64,000 nucleotides of DNA from CAYYKK01 sp964467935 (GCA_964467935.1 CAYYKK010000006.1:1-64000), one strand, 5' to 3'. Positions 34,954-43,758 are shown, counted from the stretch's first letter. The notes: generated from the sequence alone by a model not told the origin. A program made the numbers and translations.

Positions 34954-36870
34954 TCAGTGGCCGTGCGCCGAGAGCTCGACGTCGCTCGAGGCGCCCGGCA
35001 GACCGTGCTCGTGAGGCTCGTGCGCGCACGAAGGGTCGTGATCGTGGACGCCCGCGTGATCGTGGCGCTCGCCGGACTCGGGATCGATGGGGTCGAGGAG
35101 GGACGCGAAGAAACCGCGGACGCCGCGGCGAAAGCTCGCGCCCGCCGCCAGCACGACGAGGAGCGCGACGGCGACGAGCGAGCCGAGCTCTCCGCGGGGC
35201 CACGTGGGCGGTCGGACCAGGCTCGGCAGGCCGACCGACGCGCTCGCGAACGCACCGAGCACGGCGACGGCGGCGACCGTCGACGTGACGACGACCGCCG
35301 CGCGCCGGCCCCAAGTCCTCGAGAGCCACGCGACGGTCGCGACGTTGAGCGCCGGGCCGACCACGAGCCCGACGAGCACCGCTTGCGGCGACAGGCCATG
35401 CGCGAGCAAGACGGCCGCGAGCGGCGTCGCGCTCGTCGCGCAGACGTAGCCAGGGAGCGCCAGCGAGAGGACGACGACGACGTCGAGCCCCCCTCGCCCG
35501 CCGAGCGCGAGCGCGCCACGCCCGAGCGCGCCGTCGGCGTAGCTCGCCACGACGAGCCCGACCACGGTCCACGGCAGGGTGTGGTGCACGAGCTCGTCGA
35601 GGCTCTTCGCCGCCCTCGAGGCGAGCGGCGCAGCGTCGTCGTCGCGCGACGCGAAGAGCGCCGTCTTCGCGCCGGGCGCCGGCGCGCCCGCTCGCGCGAC
35701 CACCGAGAGCATCAGCGCCGCCACGACCGCCACGCCGAGCGTGAGCAACAGGCGAAGCCCGGCCGTGCGGTACCCGAAGAACGTGCCGGTGACGAGCAGG
35801 GTGTCCACGCCGAGCGAAGGCGTCGCCACGAGGAACGCGCCGACGAGCGCGGGCGTCGCGCCGCGGGCGACGAGCGACTGCGCGAGCGGCAGCGTTCCGC
35901 ACGAACAGATCGGGAGCGGGAGCCCGACGAGCGCGCCGCGCAACGCGTCGCGGAGGCGAGATCCCGAGCTCGCCTCGGGCGCTCCGTTCGCGCGCGCGGC
36001 CATCGCGCGCTGGCCGATCGCTTGGAGGATCGACGATGCGACGAGGCCGAGCAGCAGCGGCGGAGCGACGACGAGCGCGAGCGGGACGAACGCGGAGAGC
36101 GCCTCGGGCCTCGCCGCCGTGGCCACCGCGTCGCTCGCGTGCTCGTGCTCGTGGCCGCTCGAGGTGCCTAGCACCATCGCGAGGCCGACGGCGCCGGCGG
36201 CGAGGTCGAGCACACGCTCACGCAACCCGGTCGGGAGATTGGCGCGGAGATCGTGCGTCGCGATGTGCAGCAGGAGGCCGCCGACCAGCCCCGAGATGGC
36301 CGCGTGGTGCGCCTCGACGAGCGAGACGCTCAGCAGCCGCGCCGCGACCACGCCCGAGACGACCGCGATCGCGAGGCCGAGCGCGCGCACGGCGGCGACC
36401 TTCGGTCCTTTCGCTCGCAGGAACGCGACGACGACCATCGCCGCGACGGGGACCGTGTGCCCTCCGATCGCGAGGAACACGTCCGTGTGCGAGTGACCGG
36501 CGTGGCGCGGGCCCGTATACGTCCCCATGCCCACGCCGTCGCCGAGCTGGTGAACCAAGAGTCCCAGGTAACCGACCTCGAGCCCGAGCGCGCGACGGGA
36601 GCGGGAGACGCGCGAGGTGAGCTGCTCGAGCAGCCAAGGCCCGAGCACGCCGAGCGCGAACGGAACGGCGGCCCACGCGCCGATCCCTTCGAACGCGTCC
36701 GGCAGGAACTGCCCGAACACGACGGCGAGGGCGGCGGCGAACGCGAACGTACGCACCGGGCCGAGGTGACGATCGCCGATGCGCCGTGAAAAGCCCACGG
36801 CGGCTCCGAAGAGCACCGAAAGGACGGCGATGGCGCAGGCGGCGATCATGGCGAACGTCGGGCGCGCCAA
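34954..36870 (-). CDS. Fusion of ZIP-like and SO_0444-type (DUF318) metal permease domains with His-rich tail
   Basis: 638 residues. Residues ~1-215 form 7-8 TM helices resembling ZIP transporters, with VHQLGDGVGMG (ZIP H-x3-D-G-x3-G) and a degenerate second motif GGHTVPVAA. A His linker (SGHEHEHASD) leads to a DUF318/UPF0718 permease (~250-590) with the signature LPICSCGTLPLAQSL, as in the SO_0444 family of Cu/Zn efflux proteins, and a second half ATSATPLAAVLL. The last ~40 residues are His-rich (HDHAGVHDHDPSCAHEPHEHG). It is probably a heavy-metal exporter. The start is TTG 36870; ATG 36849 is possible. Confidence 0.82.
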   Translation of the reverse strand: MARPTFAMIAACAIAVLSVLFGAAVGFSRRIGDRHLGPVRTFAFAAALAVVFGQFLPDAFEGIGAWAAVPFALGVLGPWLLEQLTSRVSRSRRALGLEVGYLGLLVHQLGDGVGMGTYTGPRHAGHSHTDVFLAIGGHTVPVAAMVVVAFLRAKGPKVAAVRALGLAIAVVSGVVAARLLSVSLVEAHHAAISGLVGGLLLHIATHDLRANLPTGLRERVLDLAAGAVGLAMVLGTSSGHEHEHASDAVATAARPEALSAFVPLALVVAPPLLLGLVASSILQAIGQRAMAARANGAPEASSGSRLRDALRGALVGLPLPICSCGTLPLAQSLVARGATPALVGAFLVATPSLGVDTLLVTGTFFGYRTAGLRLLLTLGVAVVAALMLSVVARAGAPAPGAKTALFASRDDDAAPLASRAAKSLDELVHHTLPWTVVGLVVASYADGALGRGALALGGRGGLDVVVVLSLALPGYVCATSATPLAAVLLAHGLSPQAVLVGLVVGPALNVATVAWLSRTWGRRAAVVVTSTVAAVAVLGAFASASVGLPSLVRPPTWPRGELGSLVAVALLVVLAAGASFRRGVRGFFASLLDPIDPESGERHDHAGVHDHDPSCAHEPHEHGLPGASSDVELSAHGH

Positions 36871-37198
36871 CGCGTGAGGGCCGATCCTCGAGCGCGAGCT
36901 CGGGGCGGCTTCACGAGGCTGCGCGGCCCTCTCGATCGTTCGATACCACGCCGACGCGCGCCGGTTCGCGAACTGCGGCGGCGCGGCGACAGATTATGAG
37001 TTTCGCATTCCATGAAGTGATGGCGCGGCGGGCGCCGACGGGACCCCTCCGGGGCGATTTCGTTTTTCGGTGAAGGTTCCGGCGCGATCCGGTCAAGCTC
37101 CGCGAGCGCCGGCCCCGAGGAGCCCGATTACGATGAAGATTTCGTCACGAGCCGCATCGCCGTTGGACTGGATCTTCGCGGTATGGGACGAGGAGCGT
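36871..37198. other. Intergenic region between divergent permease and metallophosphoesterase genes
   Basis: About 330 nt. It contains an AT-rich island (36990-37018, ATTATGAGTTTCGCATTCC) that stands out from the GC-rich background and may hold promoter or operator elements for one or both divergent genes. I found no convincing -35/-10 pair and no canonical SmtB-type 12-2-12 operator. Alternative starts of the metallophosphoesterase (37070, 37133) fall inside it. Confidence 0.45.
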
Positions 37199-38596
37199 GT
37201 GCCTCGACCGCGACGTCTGCTCCCGCACGCCCTGCTCCTGATCGCTGCGGTCGGCTGCTCACCGAGCGGGACGAGCGACGGCGCAGGCGGCGGCTCCTCG
37301 TCGGCGACCTCGGGGGGGAGCGGCGGCGCCGGCGGCTCGAACCCCTGCCCGCTGTGCGTCACGGATCAGGACTGCGCGAACGGCGGGGTCTGCGCACAGC
37401 TCGGCAGCGACTCGTACTGCGCCCCGCCGTGCGATGCTTCGATGCAGTGCGCCTCCGGTCGGAGCTGCGCGGTCGTCACGAACGTCTCCGGCGATCAGGT
37501 GAGCGTCTGCGTGCCCGCGACGGGGGACTGCGCGGCGCCCCCTCCGGGCGCCGGCGGCGGCTCGAGCACCGGCATGTGCGGCACGCTCGTCGACCCCACC
37601 ACGAAGGCCGGTTGCTCGTCGTGCAGCGGCGCCTCCTGCCAAGCGAACGGCTGCTACGGCGGCTGGTGGTGCGACACGAGCAACAACAAGTGCCACGCCC
37701 CGCCGACGAACTGCGGCACCGGCGGCGGCCCGCCGACGATGGGCCCCCCGCCGACGGGCACCGTGAACGGCTCCGGCGGCACGCTCTCGCACCTGCTCTT
37801 CACCGTCGTCGGCGACACGCGCCCCGCCGTGATCGACGACACCGCCGGCTACCCGAACGCGATCATCGGCAAGATCTACTCCGACATCCAAGCGCTCAAC
37901 CCGCGCCCGCCCTTCAGCCTCTCGACGGGCGACTACGTGTTCGCGAAGCCCTACGGATCGACGGCGAACGCGCAGTTCGATCTCTACCTCGCGGCGCGCA
38001 ACAAGTACTCGGGCGTCGTCTTCCCGGCGATGGGCAACCACGAGTGCACCGGCGGCACGGCGTCGAACTGCGGGCCCGGAACCACCGACGGCGTGACGAA
38101 CAACATGAGCGCCTTCGTCTCGAAGCTGCTCTCGCCGATCGGCAAGTCGCTCCCCTACTACTCGGTCGAGATCGACGCGACCGACGCGAGCTGGACGAGC
38201 AAGTTCGTGTTCGTCGCGGCGAACGCGTGGTCGACGGCGCAGGCGACCTGGCTCGCTCAGGCGCTCTCGAAGCCGACGACGTACACGTTCGTCATCCGGC
38301 ACGAGTCGCAGCTCGTGACCCAAGCCCCGGGCGTGAGCCCCTCGGAGCAGATCATCGGCGCGCACCCGCTGACGCTCGAGATCGTCGGCCACACGCACAC
38401 CTACGAGCGATACGGGAACGAGATCGTGGTGGGCAACGGCGGCGCGCCGCTCACGGGCAGCAAGAACTACGGCTACGCGCTCATCTACCAACGTCCGAAC
38501 GGCACGATCCAAGTCGACATGATCGACTACGCGACGGGCACGGCCGATCCGTCGTTCCACTTCGCCGTGCACCCCGACGGCACGCCCTCACCGTAG
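37199..38596 (+). CDS. Calcineurin-like metallophosphoesterase lipoprotein
   Basis: 465 residues from GTG 37199, which begins directly with a lipoprotein signal (LLPHALLLIAAVGC); AGGAG lies just upstream. A Gly/Ser linker and a Cys-rich region of ~130 residues (CPLCVTDQDCANGGVC-type repeats) come first. The metallophosphoesterase domain follows with VVGDTR, STGDYVF, PAMGNHEC, FVIRHES and IVGHTHTYERYG, which together provide the dinuclear metal ligands. The ending YERYG resembles purple-acid-phosphatase relatives. It is probably a surface phosphatase or phosphodiesterase. Starts at 37133 or 37070 would place a long extension before the signal. Confidence 0.83.
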   Translation: MPRPRRLLPHALLLIAAVGCSPSGTSDGAGGGSSSATSGGSGGAGGSNPCPLCVTDQDCANGGVCAQLGSDSYCAPPCDASMQCASGRSCAVVTNVSGDQVSVCVPATGDCAAPPPGAGGGSSTGMCGTLVDPTTKAGCSSCSGASCQANGCYGGWWCDTSNNKCHAPPTNCGTGGGPPTMGPPPTGTVNGSGGTLSHLLFTVVGDTRPAVIDDTAGYPNAIIGKIYSDIQALNPRPPFSLSTGDYVFAKPYGSTANAQFDLYLAARNKYSGVVFPAMGNHECTGGTASNCGPGTTDGVTNNMSAFVSKLLSPIGKSLPYYSVEIDATDASWTSKFVFVAANAWSTAQATWLAQALSKPTTYTFVIRHESQLVTQAPGVSPSEQIIGAHPLTLEIVGHTHTYERYGNEIVVGNGGAPLTGSKNYGYALIYQRPNGTIQVDMIDYATGTADPSFHFAVHPDGTPSP

Positions 38597-38698
38597 CGCG
38601 CGCGCCGACCGAGCGGCCGATGCGACGCGCGCTCGGCGCCGCTCCTCGCGCGGCGCGTGCTTGCGGCCCCTCCCCGTCGCGTGCGACAGTCGAGCCAG

Positions 38699-39112
38699 AT
38701 GTCAGCGACCGAAACGAAGTGGGATCCGGCCTGCGAGACGGGCGAGCACGTCCACGCGCCGACGCCTCCGACGCCGTACTCCAACATGGCCTTCGAGCGC
38801 GCCGCGGGGATCTTCCGCGCGGCCGGCGACGTGTCGCGGCTCCGGTTGCTCGAGCTCCTCTCGCGCGGCGAGAAGTGCGTGACCGAGATCGCCGAGACGC
38901 TCGACGAGGGCCTCTCGACGGTGTCGCAGCGGCTCCGTCTGCTCCGCTCCGAGGGGCTCGTGCGCCGACACCGCGAGGGCAAACACATCTACTACGCGCT
39001 CGCGGACGAGCACGTGTCTCACATGCTGCACGACGCGCTCGTCCACGCGGGCGAGCCGCGCGACCACGATCGACACGGCGGCGACAAGCACGACGACGAC
39101 GACAAGGGCTGA
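38699..39112 (+). CDS. ArsR/SmtB-family zinc-type metal sensor
   Basis: 137 residues. The winged helix is RAAGDVSRLRLLELLSRGEK, then the recognition helix STVSQRLRLLRSEGLV and the wing GKHIYYALAD. The alpha-5 site of Synechococcus SmtB (D-x-H-x10-H-x2-E) is conserved exactly: Asp103, His105, His116, Glu119. The alpha-3 region reads EKCVTEI, with only one Cys of the ELCVCDL site. Extra His-rich ends (GEHVHAP, RDHDRHGGDKHD) suggest added metal binding. It probably represses an exporter, released by Zn(II); the fusion permease 1.8 kb away is the obvious candidate target. Confidence 0.9.
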   Translation: MSATETKWDPACETGEHVHAPTPPTPYSNMAFERAAGIFRAAGDVSRLRLLELLSRGEKCVTEIAETLDEGLSTVSQRLRLLRSEGLVRRHREGKHIYYALADEHVSHMLHDALVHAGEPRDHDRHGGDKHDDDDKG

Positions 39113-39130
39113 GCGCGGCGCTCGTCCTCG

Positions 39131-39487
39131 TCAGTGCGAGGCGGCCGTCGGCGCGGCGCTCGGATCGCCGGGCGCACGCAGATCCGCCGCGGCCGTCGCG
39201 TCGTGCTTCGCCAGGTAGTCGACGAGCTGCGTCCACTCGTCACCGGTGAGGTGTACGCGCCGCTGATGACGCTTGAAGGCGTCCTCGAGGTGATCGCGCG
39301 TGCGCGATCCGGGCTCGACGCGCGTGTGGCACGCGCCGCAGCGGCTGACCCAGACGCGCGCGATGGGGGGCGACTCGGGCGCGAGCGCCTCCGGCGCGCA
39401 GCCGGCGAGCGCGCTCGTCACGGCGAGCGCGGCGACCGGCATCCACCGCGCGAGCGCGCGTGGGAGCGCGATCGACGGGCGCCTCAC
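39131..39487 (-). CDS. Small c-type cytochrome-like lipoprotein
   Basis: 118 residues. A signal peptide ending ALAGC is followed by one heme c attachment motif CGACH in RVWVSRCGACHTRVEPGSR. The rest is short and helical, and a distal Met ligand is not obvious, so this may be a reduced or bis-His heme domain. The GTG start (39487) overlaps the stop of the upstream outer-membrane protein gene as GTGA, fixing the start and implying coupled expression. Its electron partner is unknown. Confidence 0.78.
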   Translation of the reverse strand: MRRPSIALPRALARWMPVAALAVTSALAGCAPEALAPESPPIARVWVSRCGACHTRVEPGSRTRDHLEDAFKRHQRRVHLTGDEWTQLVDYLAKHDATAAADLRAPGDPSAAPTAASH

Positions 39488-40392
39488 AGCCCCACCCCCA
39501 CGACGGTGCGGAGCCACACCGGCCCGAACGCGTCCCCTGGGACGAGCACGTGGCCGACGTCACTCACGCGGAAGTAGGCGCCGGTCGACCACCAGGCGCG
39601 TCCGAAGTCGAACATCATCGCGGGCCCGACGTAGTGATGGGGCCCGTCGTTGAACGGACGCGGCGCCTCGACGCCGCCCGGCTCCTCGCTCTCCTCGCCG
39701 AGGGGGAAGCTCGCGCGCACCCAGTACTCGAGCCCCGGGTGGAACGCCGGGGTGACCTGGTAGGTGACGCCGAGCGAAGGATCGAGCACGAGCTCCTTCT
39801 CGCCCTTGAAATAGGCCTCGAACTCGCTCGTCAGGTTGGCCACGATGTGCAGATCGCCGAGGCGTCGCGCGAGGATCACCTTCGCCTCGAGCTCGATCTC
39901 ACGATCGTTCTCGACGACCTCGCCGTAGAGCGCCAGGTCGATCGGCCACTGCCCCTCCTCGGCGAGGCGGAGCCGGAGCCGCTGCTTCGCCCCATTTCCC
40001 TCGGGGAGCACCGGCATCGACGTGAAGCCGTCTTGGGGTCGCGGGACGAACGTCGCGTACAAGCCGAGCTCGAGGCGATCGGTGAGCCCGATCTCGACCT
40101 CGGTCTGGAGCTGCGTGGCGCCGAAGAAGCGCGGCTTACCCGTCTCGGTGGAGGTCGCCTTGACCGGATCGAAGTCGACGTACTGCTCGACCTCGACCTC
40201 GCCCTTCGGCAGCGTCGGGTAGGTGTACGTGAAGGGCAGCGGGCGCGGATGCGCGCTCGCGGTCCGCTCGTGGGCGCCCAGGACGGCGGAGCAGGCGAGC
40301 GCCGCGAGCGCGAGCAGCGAGAAGCCTCGAGCACGCGAGCGAGAGAAGCGCGGGGGCGGGAGGGGCGAAGCAGACCTCGAGACCAAGAGCAT
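39484..40392 (-). CDS. Predicted outer-membrane beta-barrel protein
   Basis: 302 residues. A signal peptide ends near AHERTASAHP. The mature protein alternates polar and hydrophobic residues in strands (QTEVEIGLTDRLELGLYAT, DREIELEAKVILARRL) and ends WLRTVVGVGL, with an atypical non-aromatic last residue. It has no recognised family beyond barrel-like proteins. The ATG at 40392 lies 12 nt after a strong promoter whose -35 is covered by a palindrome, so the gene is probably repressor-controlled. It heads a coupled unit with the cytochrome gene, directly downstream of hmuV. Confidence 0.75.
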   Translation of the reverse strand: MLLVSRSASPLPPPRFSRSRARGFSLLALAALACSAVLGAHERTASAHPRPLPFTYTYPTLPKGEVEVEQYVDFDPVKATSTETGKPRFFGATQLQTEVEIGLTDRLELGLYATFVPRPQDGFTSMPVLPEGNGAKQRLRLRLAEEGQWPIDLALYGEVVENDREIELEAKVILARRLGDLHIVANLTSEFEAYFKGEKELVLDPSLGVTYQVTPAFHPGLEYWVRASFPLGEESEEPGGVEAPRPFNDGPHHYVGPAMMFDFGRAWWSTGAYFRVSDVGHVLVPGDAFGPVWLRTVVGVGL

Positions 40393-40404
40393 CGACGTGT
40401 CTAT

Positions 40405-40433
40405 CTGATAGCGAAGATGAAAGCCGTTTTCAA
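40405..40433 (-). promoter_or_regulatory. Strong promoter of the outer-membrane protein / cytochrome operon
   Basis: Minus strand: -35 TTGAAA (40433-40428), 17-nt spacer, -10 TATCAG (40410-40405). It is one of the best sigma70 matches in the window and leaves only ~12 nt to the ATG. Confidence 0.6.
40418..40432. promoter_or_regulatory. Perfect palindrome (operator candidate) over the -35
   Basis: TGAAA-GCCGT-TTTCA: a 5-bp perfect inverted repeat around a 5-nt centre, overlapping the -35 element and part of the spacer. The position is that of a repressor site. The sequence is loosely Fur-like, which would fit the neighbouring heme-type ABC genes, but the regulator is not identified. Confidence 0.45.
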
Positions 40434-40517
40434 GTTCGTTCCGCGTCGGTACCGGCGTCATCGGCGGGGCTGGGTGCTTTTAGCGAATCTCGCGAGCTTT
40501 CGCCAGCTGCGCATGCG

Positions 40518-41309
40518 TCAGCGTTCGCACGGGCGCTCGACGAGCACGAGCGGAACGGCGGCGCTCCACGGCGAAGGAGCGATCGTCGCCACGACGCCGA
40601 ACACCTCACGAAAGAGCTCCGCCGTGAAGATGGTGGAAGGGGCGCCGTGCGCCGCGACCCGGCCGTCGGCGAGGACGACGACCCGATCGGCGTACTGCGC
40701 GGCGAGGTTCACGTCGTGCAACACGGCGAGCACCGCGAGGCCTCGCGCCGCGACGTCACGCGCGATGGCGAGCACGCGGTGCTGATGCGCGGGGTCGAGC
40801 GCCGCCGTCGGCTCGTCGAGCAAGAGCGCCTTGCCCTCTTCACCGAGGCCGATCTGCGCGAGCGCACGCGCGAGGTGTACGCGCTGCTTCTCGCCGCCGG
40901 AGAGCGTGGGAAACGCGCGGTCGCCCTTCGCCTCGAGCCCCACTCGCTCGAGCGCCCGCCGCGCGATCGACGTGTCGCGCGCCGTCGTGCGGCCTCGCGA
41001 CCAGGGGCTCCGGCCCATGAGGACGACGTCGAGCACACGGAAGTCGAAGGAGAGGTGGGTCACCTGGCGGACCACCGCGCGCTCGCGCGCGAGCTCGTCG
41101 TCCGGCGCCGTGGCCACGTCGCGAGCCGCGAGGCGCGCGCGCCCCTCGGTGGGCGCGAAGTCGCCGGACGCGATGGCGAGCAGCGTCGACTTGCCCGCGC
41201 CGTTGGGCCCGACGATCGCGACGACCTCGCCCGCCTCGACCGACAGATCGACGCCGCCGAGGATGCGGTGCGCGCCGACGCGAAACGCCACGGACTCGAG
41301 TCGAATCAC
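40518..41309 (-). CDS. hmuV: Heme-type ABC transporter ATP-binding protein (HmuV-like)
   Basis: 263 residues. Walker A is GPNGAGKST, the signature is LSGGEKQR (LSGGE class), Walker B is ALLLDEPTAALD, and the H-loop is VLHDVNLAA. The region VVRQVTHLSFDFRVLDVVLMGRSPW matches the HmuV/BtuD/FecE group of siderophore, heme and cobalamin importers. The GTG start (41309) overlaps the stop of hmuU as GTGA. No substrate-binding protein is adjacent, so heme is the best but not the only substrate. Confidence 0.9.
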   Translation of the reverse strand: MIRLESVAFRVGAHRILGGVDLSVEAGEVVAIVGPNGAGKSTLLAIASGDFAPTEGRARLAARDVATAPDDELARERAVVRQVTHLSFDFRVLDVVLMGRSPWSRGRTTARDTSIARRALERVGLEAKGDRAFPTLSGGEKQRVHLARALAQIGLGEEGKALLLDEPTAALDPAHQHRVLAIARDVAARGLAVLAVLHDVNLAAQYADRVVVLADGRVAAHGAPSTIFTAELFREVFGVVATIAPSPWSAAVPLVLVERPCER

Positions 41310-42379
41310 GACACCCGCTGCCTCTCTCGGAACAAGAGCCACAAGAAGCTCGGGCCGCCGACGAGCGCCGTGAGCACCCCGATGGGCAGCTCGAGCGGCG
41401 CCACGACGGCGCGCGCGAGGGTGTCCGCCACGATCACGAGCGACGCGCCGAGCAGCGCGGAGAGCGGCAAGAGGCGCTCGTGTCTCGGCCCGATCGACAG
41501 GCGCACGAGGTGCGGCACGACGAGGCCGACGAACCCGATGAGCCCGACGACGGAGACCGCGGCGCCGACCCCCAGCGACGAGAGCACGACGATCGCCGAG
41601 CGGACGCGCGACACGCGCACGCCGAGGTGCTTCGCCTCGACGTCGCCGAGGAGCATCACGTCGAGCGCGCGCGCGAACCGCGGGAGGCCGACCAGGCAGA
41701 CGGCGATCGGGATCGCGGCGGCGGCCACGCTCGTCGTGCTCGCCATCGAGAAGCTGCCGAGCGTCCAGAAGAACAGGTCGCGCAGCGCGCGGTCGGTGGC
41801 GAACGACGCGAGCAGGCCGAGCGCGGCGCCCACGAAGGCGTTCACCGCGACGCCGGCGAGCAGCATGACGCCGACGTGCGTGTGCCCCTCGGACGTGGAG
41901 AGGCGCAGCACGAGGCGCGTCGCGACGAGCCCGCCCGCGAACGCGGCGAGCGGGAGCATCGCGGGCCTCAGCCACGCAGGTGCGATCGCGAAGAGCGGCG
42001 CGCCGACGACGATCATCGACGCCGCGCCGAGCGATCCGCCGCTCGACACGCCGATGAGCCCGGGGTCCGCGAGCGGGTTGCGAAAGAGCCCCTGGAGCGC
42101 GGCGCCCGACATCGCGAGGACGGCGCCGACGAGGGCGGCCAGGACGACCCGGGGCGCGCGGATGGACCAGAGCACGGTGCGGTCGGCCTCGGTGATGCGC
42201 GGATCGACGCGTCCGAGCGGCTCGAGCGCGAGCGAGACCACGCGCCCCAGCCCGAGCGACGTCGCGCCGAACGCGAGCGCGCCGATCGCCGTGACGACGA
42301 GCAAGCCGAGGAGCGCCGCGAAGGCGATCCGCTCCCGTCTCGTTCGATCGTCGTCGGCCACGTGCGGCAGCTTGCCCAT
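41306..42379 (-). CDS. hmuU: FecCD-family ABC transporter permease (HmuU-like)
   Basis: 357 residues with about ten TM helices. The FecCD/BtuC motifs are RAPRVVLAALVGAVLAMSG and GLFRNPLADPGLIGVSSG near the N-terminus, then GLIGFVGLVVPHLVR near the C-terminus, which contacts the ATPase. It forms the importer with the coupled hmuV product. ATG 42379 is preferred to TTG 42400, since GGGGGCCGG lies directly before it. The gene diverges from a lipoprotein gene at 42478. No hmuT, hmuS or TonB receptor is recognised nearby. Confidence 0.9.
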   Translation of the reverse strand: MGKLPHVADDDRTRRERIAFAALLGLLVVTAIGALAFGATSLGLGRVVSLALEPLGRVDPRITEADRTVLWSIRAPRVVLAALVGAVLAMSGAALQGLFRNPLADPGLIGVSSGGSLGAASMIVVGAPLFAIAPAWLRPAMLPLAAFAGGLVATRLVLRLSTSEGHTHVGVMLLAGVAVNAFVGAALGLLASFATDRALRDLFFWTLGSFSMASTTSVAAAAIPIAVCLVGLPRFARALDVMLLGDVEAKHLGVRVSRVRSAIVVLSSLGVGAAVSVVGLIGFVGLVVPHLVRLSIGPRHERLLPLSALLGASLVIVADTLARAVVAPLELPIGVLTALVGGPSFLWLLFRERQRVS

Positions 42380-42477
42380 CCGGCCCCCGGGCCTCGACAA
42401 AAAAGTGCGCGGCGCCGGCCGCAGCCGCGGGCGCCTCGCGCTTCTCTCGGGAGGCCGAGCGTGCTAGCCGAGCTGCG

Positions 42478-43758
42478 ATGGATCCGAGGGTGCCTCGAGC
42501 GGTGCGCGGTTCGACCCGAGCCGCGTCGCTGTTGTCCGGGGTCCTCGCGTCGACGCTGTCTTGCTCGTCGTACACGCCTCCGCGAGACACGGGCGGCGTG
42601 ACGCTCGGCCCGGGCGCGTGCGGCGCGCTCCTGGTCTCGTCGACGCCCTCCGACTGGAGCTCCACGAGCATCGCGGCGCTCGGGTTCGACGGCGCGGTGA
42701 AGTCGGCGACGATGCTCTCCTCCCACTCGGCGACGACGGGCCTCTCCGCGCCCTTCAGCGGGGACACCGTCGTGCCGACCTCCGCCACACGCGCGCCGGA
42801 GATCGTGCTCATCGATCGCTACCCGGCGGCGGTGCTGACCTGGGTCGACGCCGCGAGCGGCCGCGTCCAAGGACAGCTCTCGGTCCAGACCGGCTTCTCG
42901 TCGAACCCGTACGACTACCTCCAAGTCGCCCCCGAGAAGGCGTACGTGACGCGCTACGACGACAACCCCAAGCCCGGTCGAGAGCCATTCGACGGCGGCG
43001 GCGATCTCTTGATCGTCGACCCGGTGAAGCACGCGATCGAGGGGCGCCTCGATCTCCATCCCGCGCTCGAGGACGAGGGCGGGAGCATCCAGCCGAGGCC
43101 GTCGCGCATGATCGAGGTCGACGGCAGAGTGTACGTGCTCTGCGCGGCGCTCTCGGCCGACTTCAAGACGAACGGCGACTCGAAGATCGTCACGATCGAT
43201 CCGTCGACGGACGCCGTCCTCGACGTGACGACGCTCGCCGGGAGCCACTCGTGCCTCGGCCTCGCCGTCTCGCCGGACGGGAGCAAGCTCGCGGTGTCGT
43301 GCTCGGGTGACTTCGCCGGCGGCAACGATCCTTCGCTCGACACGTCGGCGCTGGTGGTGCTCGATCGGACGAACGGCCTCGCACCGATCGCGCGTGTGCC
43401 GGCGACGAACTTCGGCGGAGGCTCGCTCGGCTTCTCGGTGACGTTCGCGACGAACGAGGTGGTGCTCTTCACGACGTTCGGGTCGGCGACGGCCTCGCCT
43501 CCCCGCAAGGACGCGCTCGTGCGCTCGTCGCTCGACGGGACGGATCAGGCGACGCTGCTCGAGGACGATCCGACCGCCGGCTTCGGCGAGGTGCGATGCG
43601 AAGCCCGCTGCGGCGCGTGCTTCGCCGCGGACGGCGAGCGCGCCGCGGTGCAGCGGATGGCGATCGAAGGGAGCACGATCTCCGCGCCCGTGCCCGTCAC
43701 CATCCGGAACGACGGGCTCCTGCCTCGGTACCTCGGCGCGATCGGGGCCGTGAACTGA
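42478..43758 (+). CDS. Predicted lipoprotein with beta-propeller-like repeats
   Basis: 426 residues. The signal region SLLSGVLASTLSC has a lipobox-like end. The mature part has repeated strands of the YVTN/WD-like kind: SKIVTIDPSTDAVLDV, CLGLAVSPDGSKLAVSC and SALVVLDRTNG. These resemble surface beta-propellers. No catalytic motif is visible. TAGCCG lies 7 nt before the ATG. It diverges from hmuU and precedes a Cys-rich lipoprotein gene by 52 nt on the same strand, but no role in transport can be claimed. Confidence 0.72.
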   Translation: MDPRVPRAVRGSTRAASLLSGVLASTLSCSSYTPPRDTGGVTLGPGACGALLVSSTPSDWSSTSIAALGFDGAVKSATMLSSHSATTGLSAPFSGDTVVPTSATRAPEIVLIDRYPAAVLTWVDAASGRVQGQLSVQTGFSSNPYDYLQVAPEKAYVTRYDDNPKPGREPFDGGGDLLIVDPVKHAIEGRLDLHPALEDEGGSIQPRPSRMIEVDGRVYVLCAALSADFKTNGDSKIVTIDPSTDAVLDVTTLAGSHSCLGLAVSPDGSKLAVSCSGDFAGGNDPSLDTSALVVLDRTNGLAPIARVPATNFGGGSLGFSVTFATNEVVLFTTFGSATASPPRKDALVRSSLDGTDQATLLEDDPTAGFGEVRCEARCGACFAADGERAAVQRMAIEGSTISAPVPVTIRNDGLLPRYLGAIGAVN

